Source: Komagataeibacter xylinus (GTDB lineage: Bacteria > Pseudomonadota > Alphaproteobacteria > Acetobacterales > Acetobacteraceae). Taken from it: 64,000 bases of DNA. Made by a program: the position numbers and the translations under genes. The stretch is from NCBI RefSeq assembly GCF_009834365.1, contig NZ_CP041348.1, positions 988,501-1,052,500 of the forward strand, written 5' to 3'. Positions 16,196 through 24,806 of this stretch are shown piece after piece (within the stretch, counting starts at the first letter, position 1; each line of letters starts with the position of its first letter). The notes below the pieces were generated by a model. It was given only the letters and a program-made list of their open reading frames with translations, was not told the DNA's origin and searched no databases.

Positions 16196-17524
16196 ATGAT
16201 GACACGAGGGCTGATGATCGCCGCCCCCCGCTCGGGCGGTGGCAAGACCACGCTCACACTGGCCCTGCTGGCCGCGCTGCGCCGTCGCAATATAGCCGTG
16301 CGCGGGGCCAAGACCGGGCCGGACTATATCGACCCCGCTTTCCACGAGGCCCTGACCGGCCGCACCAGCCTCAACCTCGATAGCTGGGCCATGCCCCCGC
16401 ACCTGCTTGATGGCGTGATGGCACAGGCCCGGAACGACTGCGACGTGCTGGTGACCGAGGCCTCGATGGGCCTGTTCGATGGATTGATGGGGCCTGCGGG
16501 CGCACGCGGGGCGCCAGCCGATATCGCGGCGCGATACGCCCTGCCCGTGCTGCTGGTACTCGACATTTCGGGTCAGGGCCAGTCAGCCGCCGCCACCGCG
16601 CTGGGCTTTGCAACACTGGACCCGGCGGTAAAGATTGCGGGCGTGATCCTCAATCGCGTCGGCTCCCCCCGCCATACCGCCATGGCCACGCAGGCCATGG
16701 AAGCCATTGGCCTGCCGGTGCTTGGCGCATTCGGGCGCGATACGCAGCTTGAACTGCCCGAGCGCCATCTGGGACTGGTGCAGGCCCGCGAGCATGGCGG
16801 CCTCGACGCGCTGGCCGAACGGCTGGCCACACAGGCCGAGCGCGACCTTGACCTTGACGCCATTCTGGCCTGCGCAGCCCCCCCGCGCCTGCCCACGCCC
16901 GTCAGCAGCCCGTGCGCCCTGCCGCCGCCGGGGCAGCGCATTGCGGTGGCGGATGATGCGGCATTCTCGTTCCTGTATGCCCATCTCATCGCGGGCTGGC
17001 GGCAGGCCGGGGCGGAACTGCATCCGTTTTCACCCCTTGCCGATGAAGGTCCGGGCAAAGACTGCGATGCCTGCTGGCTACCCGGCGGCTACCCTGAACT
17101 GCATGCGGGCCGCCTTGCCGCATGCGGGCATTTTCGCACGGCACTGGCCCATTTCGCCCGCACCCGACCCGTGCATGGAGAATGCGGGGGCTTCATGGTG
17201 CTGGGCGAGAGCCTGACCGACAAGGCGGGCGAGACCCACCGCATGACCGGCCTGCTCGGCCATGCCACCTCCTTTGCCAAACGCCGCATGAACCTTGGCT
17301 ACCGCAGCGCCACATTGCGCGAAGGCTGCGCCATAGGCCCTGCAGGCACCGTGCTGCGCGGGCATGAATTCCACTACGCCACGGTAACCGACCCCGGCCC
17401 GGACACGCCGCTGGCTGACATGACCGATGGCTACGGCATGGACCGGGGCACGGGTGGGGCAAGGCGGGGGCATGTTTCGGGCACGTTCTTCCATGTGCTT
17501 TCTACGCTTGGACATGCAACCTGA
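16196..17524 (+). CDS. cobB: Hydrogenobyrinic acid a,c-diamide synthase CobB
   Basis: 442 aa (444 or so is usual). The N-terminal P-loop variant APRSGGGKTTLTLALL (residues 9-24) and KTGPDYIDPAFH (41-52) form the ATP half. The C-terminal class I glutaminase part has the nucleophile Cys in HGECGGFMVLGE (about 325-336) and the HEFHYATV segment. It amidates carboxylates a and c using glutamine. AGGAA lies 5 nt before ATG 16196 and 8 nt before ATG 16199; either start is possible. Confidence 0.94.
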   Translation: MMTRGLMIAAPRSGGGKTTLTLALLAALRRRNIAVRGAKTGPDYIDPAFHEALTGRTSLNLDSWAMPPHLLDGVMAQARNDCDVLVTEASMGLFDGLMGPAGARGAPADIAARYALPVLLVLDISGQGQSAAATALGFATLDPAVKIAGVILNRVGSPRHTAMATQAMEAIGLPVLGAFGRDTQLELPERHLGLVQAREHGGLDALAERLATQAERDLDLDAILACAAPPRLPTPVSSPCALPPPGQRIAVADDAAFSFLYAHLIAGWRQAGAELHPFSPLADEGPGKDCDACWLPGGYPELHAGRLAACGHFRTALAHFARTRPVHGECGGFMVLGESLTDKAGETHRMTGLLGHATSFAKRRMNLGYRSATLREGCAIGPAGTVLRGHEFHYATVTDPGPDTPLADMTDGYGMDRGTGGARRGHVSGTFFHVLSTLGHAT

Positions 17525-17574
17525 AAGCGGAACAGTCCGTATCTGAAGCTTTTATTACGATTGAAGAATTTAAA

Positions 17575-17970
17575 TTGTTTTATATCAAATGTTTATGGAA
17601 ACATGATGACCGCTCGGAGGAACCGGACGTCATTTATTGTGAATTTGATGGCGAGAGAACCGAACTGAGAAAAATCGAGCTGTATGAAAATGGCCAGCAC
17701 GGCGTGGCAACACAAACATTCTCGACCGGTGATACCCACCTCGCCGATATCGCCATCCCCCCGCTTGAAGAGATCAATGCCGACCCCCGGTTTGAAGCGC
17801 GTGACATAACCGCGGCGGAATTTGAGGCGGTATGGCAGGCGTGCCAGCCATACCGCGGCATGCACGCGCAGCAGTACTCAACGCAACCCCTGCACTGCAA
17901 ACATATCGGCACCAGCGATAACGCAGGTATCGGGGCAAACGTGATGGACAATATTCCCGGCAGTATTTAA
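17575..17970 (+). CDS. DUF6881-like hypothetical protein
   Basis: 131 aa. YIKCLWKHDDRSEEPDVIYC, FDGERTELRKIELYENG, then PPLEEINADPRFEARDITAAEFEAVWQ look like the DUF6881 family (assignment from memory, moderate confidence). That family has no known catalytic activity; relatives are sometimes found near toxin/immunity genes. The start codon is TTG at 17575, chosen because the family begins with this strand; only a weak GAAG precedes it. Base composition is clearly more AT-rich than the flanking cob and feo genes, which suggests later arrival. About 30 C-terminal residues (from HAQQYS on) look unconserved. Its TAA stop forms part of the palindrome upstream of feoA. Confidence 0.55.
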   Translation: MFYIKCLWKHDDRSEEPDVIYCEFDGERTELRKIELYENGQHGVATQTFSTGDTHLADIAIPPLEEINADPRFEARDITAAEFEAVWQACQPYRGMHAQQYSTQPLHCKHIGTSDNAGIGANVMDNIPGSI

Positions 17971-17982
17971 TAATAATTATTA
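17968..17982 (+). promoter_or_regulatory. Fur-box-like palindrome upstream of feoA
   Basis: TAATAAT-A-ATTATTA, a perfect 7-bp dyad around one central base, 32 nt before the feoA start. It resembles the AT-rich inverted hexamers of Fur/Irr-type sites. A fur gene occurs at 45357-45848. Binding is inferred. Confidence 0.4.
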
Positions 17983-18014
17983 CTTACTTTTACCATTCGG
18001 ATTACTCCTGTCTT

Positions 18015-18263
18015 ATGCGACTGAATGACCTGCCACGCGGAACCGACGCCGTGATCGACAGCGTTGATGATAACGGCAGCCCCGACCCTGTGGCGCAGCG
18101 CCTGCGTGAGCTGGGCTTTGTGCCGGGCGAGGCCGTGCGCATCGTGGCGACCGCGCCGCTGGGCGGTGACCCGCTGGCCGTGCGCATTGGCTTCACCCGC
18201 TTTGCCCTGCGCCGCACCGAGGCGCAGCGCGTGCGCGTGCATGTGGTAAAAGAGGCGGCATGA
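18015..18263 (+). CDS. feoA: FeoA, ferrous iron transport accessory protein
   Basis: 82 aa SH3-like protein. RLRELGFVPGEAVRIVATAPLGGDPLAVRIG covers the conserved core of FeoA, and FALRRTEAQRVRV the last strands. It acts at the cytoplasmic face with FeoB. It ends in an ATGA overlap with feoB. The upstream region holds a Fur-like palindrome. Confidence 0.92.
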   Translation: MRLNDLPRGTDAVIDSVDDNGSPDPVAQRLRELGFVPGEAVRIVATAPLGGDPLAVRIGFTRFALRRTEAQRVRVHVVKEAA

Positions 18264-20095
18264 CCCCGCTCAACATAGCCCTGGTCGGCAACCCGAACTG
18301 CGGCAAGACCGCCCTGTTCAACCTGTTGACCGGCAGCAGGCAGAAAGTAGCCAACTACGCTGGCGCCACCGTGGAGCGCAAGGAAGGCTGGTTCACCACG
18401 CCTGCCGGCCGCAGCGTGCGCCTGCTCGACCTGCCCGGCGCCTACAGCCTCAACGCCACCAGCCCTGATGAGGCGGTGACGCGTGATGTCTGCGCGGGCA
18501 CCTATCGCGGCGAGACCGCGCCTGACCTGCTGGTCTGCGTGGCCGATGCCACCAACCTGCGCCTTCACCTGCGCTTCGTGCTGGAAATGCGCAGCCTCGG
18601 TCGCCCCGTGGTGCTGGCGCTGAACATGATCGATGCAGCCCAGCGCAGCGGCATGGAAATTGACCTGCCGCGCCTGCAGGCGGAGCTGGGCATGCCCGTC
18701 GTGCCCACGGTAGGCATCAGGCGCAATGGCGCGCGTGACCTGCTGGCCCAGCTCGATGGCGTACCGCCGCCCGTGCCCGCACCCCTGCCGCCGGGCACCG
18801 ACCTGCACGCCATGGTGCGCCAGATCCTGGCAGACTGCGTTACCCACGCCACCCCATTATCGGACCGGATGGAGGAGCGGCTCGACCGCTGGGTGCTGCA
18901 CCCGGTCTGGGGACCGGTGATCCTGCTCGTGCTGCTGTTCCTCATGTTTCAGGCGGTATTTGCCTGGGCGCAGCCGCTCATGGATGGCATTGACGCGGGC
19001 ATGGGGCTACTGGGCGAGCAGGTGGGCCGCCTGATGCCCGATGGCGTGCTGCGCAGCCTGATCGTGGATGGCGTGATCGCGGGTGCTGGCAGCGTGGTGA
19101 CCTTCCTGCCGCAGATCCTGATCCTGTTCCTGTGGATTCTCGCACTGGAGGAATCAGGTTACCTGCCACGCGCGGCCTTCCTGCTTGACCGGCTGATGTC
19201 GGTGGCGGGCCTGAGCGGACGCTCGTTCATTCCGCTGCTGTCGAGCTTTGCCTGCGCGGTACCGGGCATCATGGCCACCCGCACCATCCAGAACCCGCGC
19301 GACCGGCTGGTGACCATTCTCGTCGCCCCGCTCATGACCTGCTCGGCCCGGCTGCCGATCTATACCCTGCTGATCGGGGCGTTCATTCCGCACCGTAACG
19401 TGGCGGGCTTCATGAACCTGCAAGGCCTGGTGCTGTTCGGGCTTTACGCGCTGGGCATCGTGTCGGCACTGGTGGTGGCGCGCATCATGCGCTGGCGCAA
19501 CCCCGACCGGCGCGAAGCCACCCTGCTGATGGAACTGCCCGCCTACCGCCTGCCCAACCCGCGTGACCTGGCGCTGGGGCTGTGGGAGCGGGCGCGCATC
19601 TTCCTCATGCGCGTAGGCACCACCATCGTCTCGCTGACGGTGCTGCTGTGGGGGCTGTCCAGCTTTCCCAAGCCGCCTGCGGGCGCCGTGGGGCCCGCCA
19701 TCGACTGGAGCCTTGCCGGGCGCATCGGGCACATCATGCTGCCCGTCTTCGCGCCGCTGGGCTTCAACTGGCAGATCTGTGTGGCTCTCATTCCCGGCCT
19801 TGCCGCGCGTGAGGTGGCGGTAGGCGCGCTGGCCACGGTCTATTCGCTGGGCTCAGGGGCCGATACCGACCAGGCAGCCCTTCAGCTTGGCGGCATGCTG
19901 CCCACGCACTGGAGCCTGCCCACGGCGCTGTCGCTGCTGGCATGGTATGTCTATGCCCCGCAATGCGTGGCAACGCTTGCCGTCATCCGGCGCGAGACCG
20001 GTTCATGGCGCGTGGTGGCGCTGACGGCAGCCTACCTGTTCGGCCTGGCCTACGGTGCGGCCTTTCTCACCTATCACATCGCGCGGATGTTCTGA
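18260..20095 (+). CDS. feoB: FeoB, GTPase-coupled Fe(II) transporter
   Basis: 611 aa, shorter than E. coli FeoB (773) but within the range for compact FeoB proteins. The cytoplasmic G domain has G1 GNPNCGKT (10-17), G3 DLPGAYSL (about 58-65) and G4 NMID (about 120-123). From residue 215 on, the membrane part has about eight hydrophobic segments, including two repeats of the Gate motif (AFLLDRLMSVAGLSGRSFIP and the LAAREVAVGAL region). It imports Fe(II) across the inner membrane. feoA and the next gene overlap it (ATGA and TGATG). Confidence 0.95.
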   Translation: MTPLNIALVGNPNCGKTALFNLLTGSRQKVANYAGATVERKEGWFTTPAGRSVRLLDLPGAYSLNATSPDEAVTRDVCAGTYRGETAPDLLVCVADATNLRLHLRFVLEMRSLGRPVVLALNMIDAAQRSGMEIDLPRLQAELGMPVVPTVGIRRNGARDLLAQLDGVPPPVPAPLPPGTDLHAMVRQILADCVTHATPLSDRMEERLDRWVLHPVWGPVILLVLLFLMFQAVFAWAQPLMDGIDAGMGLLGEQVGRLMPDGVLRSLIVDGVIAGAGSVVTFLPQILILFLWILALEESGYLPRAAFLLDRLMSVAGLSGRSFIPLLSSFACAVPGIMATRTIQNPRDRLVTILVAPLMTCSARLPIYTLLIGAFIPHRNVAGFMNLQGLVLFGLYALGIVSALVVARIMRWRNPDRREATLLMELPAYRLPNPRDLALGLWERARIFLMRVGTTIVSLTVLLWGLSSFPKPPAGAVGPAIDWSLAGRIGHIMLPVFAPLGFNWQICVALIPGLAAREVAVGALATVYSLGSGADTDQAALQLGGMLPTHWSLPTALSLLAWYVYAPQCVATLAVIRRETGSWRVVALTAAYLFGLAYGAAFLTYHIARMF

Positions 20096-20349
20096 TGCAC
20101 GCGTCACAGTGGCTTCAGGCACTGGTGGCGGCAACGCTGGTTACGGCATGCGCCGCCTACTGGCTGGGGCGGATATTTCCCCGGCTGGGGCACAAAGCCT
20201 GGCAGGGCACGGGTGGCCTGCTCCGCTACCTCCATGCGCCCGAGGCCCTGATACGCCATGCGCAGACAAGAAGCCGCCCGCGCCCGAAGGGCGCATGTGG
20301 CGGCTGTTCGGGCTGCGCGGGCAAGGACGACTGCGGCCCGAAAACCTGA
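20095..20349 (+). CDS. Small Cys-rich single-span protein of the feo operon
   Basis: 84 aa with one membrane segment (WLQALVAATLVTACAAYWLG, residues 6-25) and a basic tail ending CGGCSGCAGKDDCG (four Cys, about 68-81). Its ATG overlaps the feoB stop. It resembles the small FeoB-associated Cys-rich membrane proteins seen in many feo operons, which may take the place of FeoC. The Cys tail could bind Fe-S or iron; this is inference. Confidence 0.75.
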   Translation: MHASQWLQALVAATLVTACAAYWLGRIFPRLGHKAWQGTGGLLRYLHAPEALIRHAQTRSRPRPKGACGGCSGCAGKDDCGPKT

Positions 20350-20651
20350 CATGCGTGGAATATGGCAATTTTGCGTACGGGATGTGATGGATCAACCGCG
20401 CCGTGAATGCTATATGGACGCATCCGTTACGGAAATTATTAAAAACGGCGTTAATTCATATCAATGCGGTATAATGATTATCTTGGATAATATGTAATAT
20501 GGTTATCATCATCCTATGATATTCCTGCGGCCGCCATACGCTGTCCCCGCCCGGACAATGGTGCGCCGCGCCCTGCATTTCAGGCCGCCTTATACCCCTG
20601 CCGCAGCCGCCTGCCGGTAGCTGCTCCTTGTCCTTTTTTCGAGGTAATTCA
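20350..20651. other. Intergenic region upstream of the phosphodiesterase gene
   Basis: 302 bases, AT-rich in the middle, with no supportable gene. TATAAT at 20470-20475 is a good plus-strand -10 match, though no convincing -35 lies 16-18 nt before it. ATAATGATTATC followed by GGATAAT (20471-20490) resembles half-sites of a Fur box. GAGGTAA at 20641-20647 is the Shine-Dalgarno of the next gene. Confidence 0.4.
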
Positions 20652-22874
20652 ATGTCAAAGCCCAACCTGAGCGCTGAAGTCCTGATTTCGGCACTGGAGC
20701 AGGCCATAGACGCAACCGTGATTATTGATGACAGGAACGAGGTCATCTTCTTCAATCAGGCGGCGTCGAACCTGTGGGGCCTCGACAAGAAAGACGTGCT
20801 GGGCAAGAACGTGAACGTGCTGGTGCCCACGCTGCACCGGGACGGGCATGATGCCTTTGTCGAGCGCAGCCGGGGCAGCGAACACAACCGCATTGTCGGC
20901 ACCTCGCGCGAGGTGGAGTTCACCCGCTCGGATGGGGAATATATCTGCGGCGAGCTTTCGCTGTCCAAGGTCGTGACCCATGACGGGCGCATCTTCTTCA
21001 TGGGCGTGATGAAGAATGTCACCAACGAAAGCCAGCAGCGCAAGATCCTGATCCTGCAGAACGACGTGCTGCAGGCACTCGCCAGCGACATGATGATCCA
21101 GGACGTGGCCGACCTGCTGTGCCGCCGGGTGGAAAGCTTCGTGCCCGGCACGGTGGCCGTGCTCATGCTGATTACGCCAGACGGGCAACTGCGCGTCCTG
21201 TCCAGCCCCACGCTGCCCAAGCGCTACCGCGCCTCGCTCGAGAGCCTGTATGTCTCGTCATCCGAACTCGAGAAGCTGCGCGTCGACCCCAAGCATGCCA
21301 CCCGCATGGTGTGGGACAGCTACCGCTCGCTCGGCATCTCGCTCGGCCTGCAGCAGTGCTTCTGTACTCCGGTCAGCACGCGTTCGGGGCAGGTGAAGGG
21401 CATTTTCGCCCTCTATGCGCGTGAAGACCAGGGCCGCAATACGTGGCCGCAGCGCATTGTCGATTCGTGCATTCCCTTCTGCGCGCTGGCATTCGAACAG
21501 AACGCGACGCAGGAGCATATCTCCCACCTTGCCAATTTTGACAGCCTGACCGGGCTGCTCAACCGCTCCTCGGTGCACAAGGTGATCGAGAACATGATCA
21601 GCAAGCAGGATGGCAACCTGCAGTTCGCCATCTTCATGCTCGATATCGACCGTTTCCGCGATATCAATGATGCGCTTGGCCATGTCTATGCTGACCAGTT
21701 CCTAATCGAGATCGCAGGGCGCATCCGCTCCATCGCCAAGGAGGATTACGTGCTCAGCCGCTCGGGCGGCGATGAGTTCGTGGTGGTGGTGCCCAACTGC
21801 CCGCACAAGGAAGCCACAGCCTTTGCCGAGCACCTGCTCGCCTCCATGACCATGCCCATGCAGATCGGCCAGAACACGCTGACCATTTCATGCTCGATCG
21901 GCATCAGCACCTACCCCGATAACGGGCCGGACAGCGAATCCCTACTCAGCACCGCCGATGTGGCGCTGCGCCAGGCAAAGGAAGACGGGCGCGGCATCTT
22001 CCGCTTCGCCAATCTGGAAAAGAACCAGGTGGCGCAGGACCGGCTGGTGCTTGGCTCGGCGCTGCGTGACTCGCTGGCCAAGGGCATGCTCAACCTGCAT
22101 TACCAGCCACAGGTGCGCACCCACACGCTCGAGCTCAGCGGCGTGGAAGCCCTGTCGCGCTGGCACCATCCGCACCTTGGCAACATCTTCCCCTCACGCT
22201 TCATCGCCGTGGCGGAGGAGACCGGCCAGATCGAGGCCATTGGCCGCTGGTCACTGCTTGAGGCGTGCCGCCAGATCGTGAAATGGGACCGCGACGGCGT
22301 GCATGTGCCCACCGTGGCCGTGAACCTGTCTGCCGTGCATTTCCGCAACCGCGCGCTGCCCGAGCATATCGCCGCCCTGCTCAAGGGTCATAACCTCAAG
22401 CCCGCGCGCCTGACGGTGGAAATTACCGAAAGCGTGATGATGGATAACAGCCGCGACACCGAGGAAGTGCTCCAGTCGATCCGCAATATCGGCTGCGGCC
22501 TGTCTATGGATGATTTCGGCACCGGGTATTCATCGCTCTCGCGGCTCACGCGCCTGCCGCTGACCGAGATCAAGATCGACCGCAGCTTCATCAATGATTT
22601 CGAGCACGACACCAATGCCCAGGCCGTGACCATGGCAGTGATCGGCATCGGCTCGCGGCTGGGCATGACGGTCGTGACCGAAGGCGTCGAGACCGAACAG
22701 CAGCGCGACCTGCTGGAAAAGCTGAATTGCGACGTGATGCAGGGCTACCTGTTCGCCAAGCCGCTCGCACCTGACGACTTCGAGAAGTGGATGCGCCACC
22801 ACCAGACGATCCGGCAAATGCTGCCCGCCGCGCCAGCTGCCAAAAATGTTTCGTCAAAAAAGAAATCATCCTAA
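20652..22874 (+). CDS. pdeA: Haem-PAS/GAF/GGDEF/EAL c-di-GMP phosphodiesterase (AxPDEA1-like)
   Basis: 740 aa. The PAS domain (residues 12-125) is FixL/DosP-like. His66 aligns with the haem-ligating His of FixL (His200) and Arg86 with its distal Arg (Arg220, the same 20-residue offset), so an O2-binding haem is likely. A GAF-like domain follows (about 140-285), then GGDEF (SGGDEF at 371-376) and EAL. All EAL catalytic motifs are intact: EAL 499-501, EITES 590-594, DDFG 620-623, KID 641-643, EGVE 677-680. It should hydrolyse c-di-GMP under O2 control, as reported for the K. xylinus enzyme that lowers cellulose synthesis. ATG 20652 is set by GAGG 7 nt upstream. It is followed after 50 nt by the cyclase gene. 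Confidence 0.9.
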   Translation: MSKPNLSAEVLISALEQAIDATVIIDDRNEVIFFNQAASNLWGLDKKDVLGKNVNVLVPTLHRDGHDAFVERSRGSEHNRIVGTSREVEFTRSDGEYICGELSLSKVVTHDGRIFFMGVMKNVTNESQQRKILILQNDVLQALASDMMIQDVADLLCRRVESFVPGTVAVLMLITPDGQLRVLSSPTLPKRYRASLESLYVSSSELEKLRVDPKHATRMVWDSYRSLGISLGLQQCFCTPVSTRSGQVKGIFALYAREDQGRNTWPQRIVDSCIPFCALAFEQNATQEHISHLANFDSLTGLLNRSSVHKVIENMISKQDGNLQFAIFMLDIDRFRDINDALGHVYADQFLIEIAGRIRSIAKEDYVLSRSGGDEFVVVVPNCPHKEATAFAEHLLASMTMPMQIGQNTLTISCSIGISTYPDNGPDSESLLSTADVALRQAKEDGRGIFRFANLEKNQVAQDRLVLGSALRDSLAKGMLNLHYQPQVRTHTLELSGVEALSRWHHPHLGNIFPSRFIAVAEETGQIEAIGRWSLLEACRQIVKWDRDGVHVPTVAVNLSAVHFRNRALPEHIAALLKGHNLKPARLTVEITESVMMDNSRDTEEVLQSIRNIGCGLSMDDFGTGYSSLSRLTRLPLTEIKIDRSFINDFEHDTNAQAVTMAVIGIGSRLGMTVVTEGVETEQQRDLLEKLNCDVMQGYLFAKPLAPDDFEKWMRHHQTIRQMLPAAPAAKNVSSKKKSS

Positions 22875-22924
22875 ATTACCAACAGGTCAATTCAGGTTTT
22901 CCGATCCGTATCCGAGGTAACAGA

Positions 22925-24661
22925 ATGTCCGCACCGCATGATAACAGGCTCCGTGCCCTTACACATGAAGATGCCGACTTCTGGGCGGACGTGGTGGATA
23001 ATGTCCTTATTGTTGCGGTAACCGACCGTAAGGGCATCATTACATACGTCAATGATAAGTTCTGCGAGATCAGCCAGTATTCCCGCGAGGAACTGCTTGG
23101 CCACACCCATCGCATCCTGAACTCGGGCGAGCACGGGAAGGCCTTCTTCCGCGAGATGTACCAGACCCTGCTGGCAGGCCGCACCTGGTATGGCAACCTG
23201 TGCAACCGCGCCAAGGATGGCAGCCATTACTGGGTGGCCACCACCATCATGCCGCACCGCAATCCGCAGGGCGAGATTACCGGTTTCGTGGCAAGCCGGT
23301 TTGAAATCACGGAACTGATGAACACCAAGGTCCGGCTCAAGAAACAGGCCGCGACCGATGTACTGACCGGGCTGCTCAACCGTGGCGGCTTCAATGCCAG
23401 CCTTGTCACGGCCCTCGAGAACGCCAAGCGCCCGCACCCCGAGCCGCAGGCGCTGGTCATGTTCGATCTTGACGGGTTCAAGCCTGTCAATGACATCCAT
23501 GGCCACCATGCGGGCGATGAAGTGCTCAAGATGATCGGGCAGCGCCTGCTCGAGCTGATCGGCCCCGATGATGCGATCAGCCGGCTTGGTGGCGATGAGT
23601 TCGCCATCATCCTGCGCCGCAGCCTCAAGCTCATGCCGCTCGAGACCATCCTGACCAAGGTGCAGAACCTTCTTGAAGAGCCGATCATGCTGGACAGCGC
23701 CACGGTGCGCATATCCGGCAGCATCGGGGCCACGCCTATCACGGCGGCGGACACGCTTGAGGGCCTGCAGAAAAACGCCGATGTAGCGGTCTATGCCGCC
23801 AAGCAGTCAGGCGGCAAGCAGGCGCGCATGTTCACGCCGAGCCTGCACAAGACCACGATGGAGCGCGCCAAGATCCTGACCGAGGCCCGCAAGGGAGTAG
23901 AACTCAGGCAGTTCGAGGTTTACTACCAGCCCATACTCAACGCGCGTACCGGCCGCATCGAGCAGGCGGAAGCGCTGATGCGCTGGCATCACCCCGATCG
24001 GGGCCTGCTCTCCGCCGGGGCGTTTACCGATGTGTTTGCCGACTCGGCTCTGGCCCAGATCATGGAGACGCACCTTGTGCAGTCCTTCCATGACGATATC
24101 CAGAAATGGAAGGAAGCGGGCCTGCCGAGCCTGCGGCTGGCGGTGAACCTGTCGCATCTGGACCTGCTCAACCTGGAGCAGCAGATCGACCTGTTCAGCG
24201 AGATCCGTGAACTCAACCTTGAGCCCTCCACCTTCATGCTGGAAGTGACCGAGCAGATGCTGCAGGGGCGGCGGGCGGAAAAAAGCCGCCTGCGCCTGCG
24301 CGCCCTGGCGGAAGACGGATTTGGCCTGGCAATGGACAATTTCGGTTACGGCACGGTGCGCCTGTCCACCCTGCGTGAACTGCCTCTGCAGTCGCTCAAG
24401 CTCGACCGCTGCCTCGTACGCGACATCGCCACCGACACGGAAGCCCGCAGCCTGCTCGCTGCCCTCATCAAGCTTGGTCATGGCTATAATCTGGCCGTAA
24501 CGGTGGAAGGCGTGGAAACACAGGAAGAATTCGACACCGTGCGCGCGCTGGGCGTGGATTACGTGCAGGGTTTCTTCATCTCACGTGCGGTTTCCGCAAC
24601 AGAGTTGATCCGTATTACCCAGCGCGATGCCTGGAACCCCGTGAAGACAACCACGGCCTGA
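22925..24661 (+). CDS. dgc: PAS/GGDEF/degenerate-EAL diguanylate cyclase (AxDGC-like)
   Basis: 578 aa. The N-terminal PAS domain (about 14-132) has the GWG-like RTWYGNLCNRAKDGSHYW motif of NifL-type flavin PAS domains; the K. xylinus homologue AxDGC2 is known to bind FAD. The GGDEF motif is intact (222-226) and no RxxD inhibitory site precedes it (G213 in place of Arg). The EAL domain keeps EAL (349-351) but reads DNFG (471-474) in place of DDFG, which should disable catalysis. The expected net activity is c-di-GMP synthesis. GAGG lies before ATG 22925. Transcribed with the phosphodiesterase, forming a make/break pair. Confidence 0.9.
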   Translation: MSAPHDNRLRALTHEDADFWADVVDNVLIVAVTDRKGIITYVNDKFCEISQYSREELLGHTHRILNSGEHGKAFFREMYQTLLAGRTWYGNLCNRAKDGSHYWVATTIMPHRNPQGEITGFVASRFEITELMNTKVRLKKQAATDVLTGLLNRGGFNASLVTALENAKRPHPEPQALVMFDLDGFKPVNDIHGHHAGDEVLKMIGQRLLELIGPDDAISRLGGDEFAIILRRSLKLMPLETILTKVQNLLEEPIMLDSATVRISGSIGATPITAADTLEGLQKNADVAVYAAKQSGGKQARMFTPSLHKTTMERAKILTEARKGVELRQFEVYYQPILNARTGRIEQAEALMRWHHPDRGLLSAGAFTDVFADSALAQIMETHLVQSFHDDIQKWKEAGLPSLRLAVNLSHLDLLNLEQQIDLFSEIRELNLEPSTFMLEVTEQMLQGRRAEKSRLRLRALAEDGFGLAMDNFGYGTVRLSTLRELPLQSLKLDRCLVRDIATDTEARSLLAALIKLGHGYNLAVTVEGVETQEEFDTVRALGVDYVQGFFISRAVSATELIRITQRDAWNPVKTTTA

Positions 24662-24669
24662 GAGAGCGT

Positions 24670-24736
24670 GGGCTATCTTTTTTAGAAAGACGGCGGGCTT
24701 CTGAAGCTTTTTTTCAAAAAGCTTCACCAAAAACTT
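24670..24736 (+). repeat. Palindromic interspersed element, copy 5 (left part decayed)
   Basis: GAAGC (24703-24707) pairs with GCTTC (24721-24725), then ACCAAAAACTT. The left outer arm and first hairpin are reduced to GCTATCTTTTTTAGAAAG and CGGCGGG. It lies downstream of the cyclase gene in the convergent gap with lpd. Confidence 0.8.
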
Positions 24737-24750
24737 CTTTTGTCATTCAT

Positions 24751-24792
24751 AAAAAAACCCACCCGGCAACAAGGCCACCGGGTGGGTTTTTT
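24751..24792. terminator. Bidirectional rho-independent terminator (cyclase gene / lpd)
   Basis: CCCACCCGG (24758-24766) pairs with CCGGGTGGG (24778-24786). An A-run lies on the left and a T-run on the right, so it works on both strands. It closes the plus-strand c-di-GMP operon and the minus-strand suc-lpd operon. Confidence 0.9.
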
Positions 24793-24806
24793 GTTACTGC
24801 GCCGGG

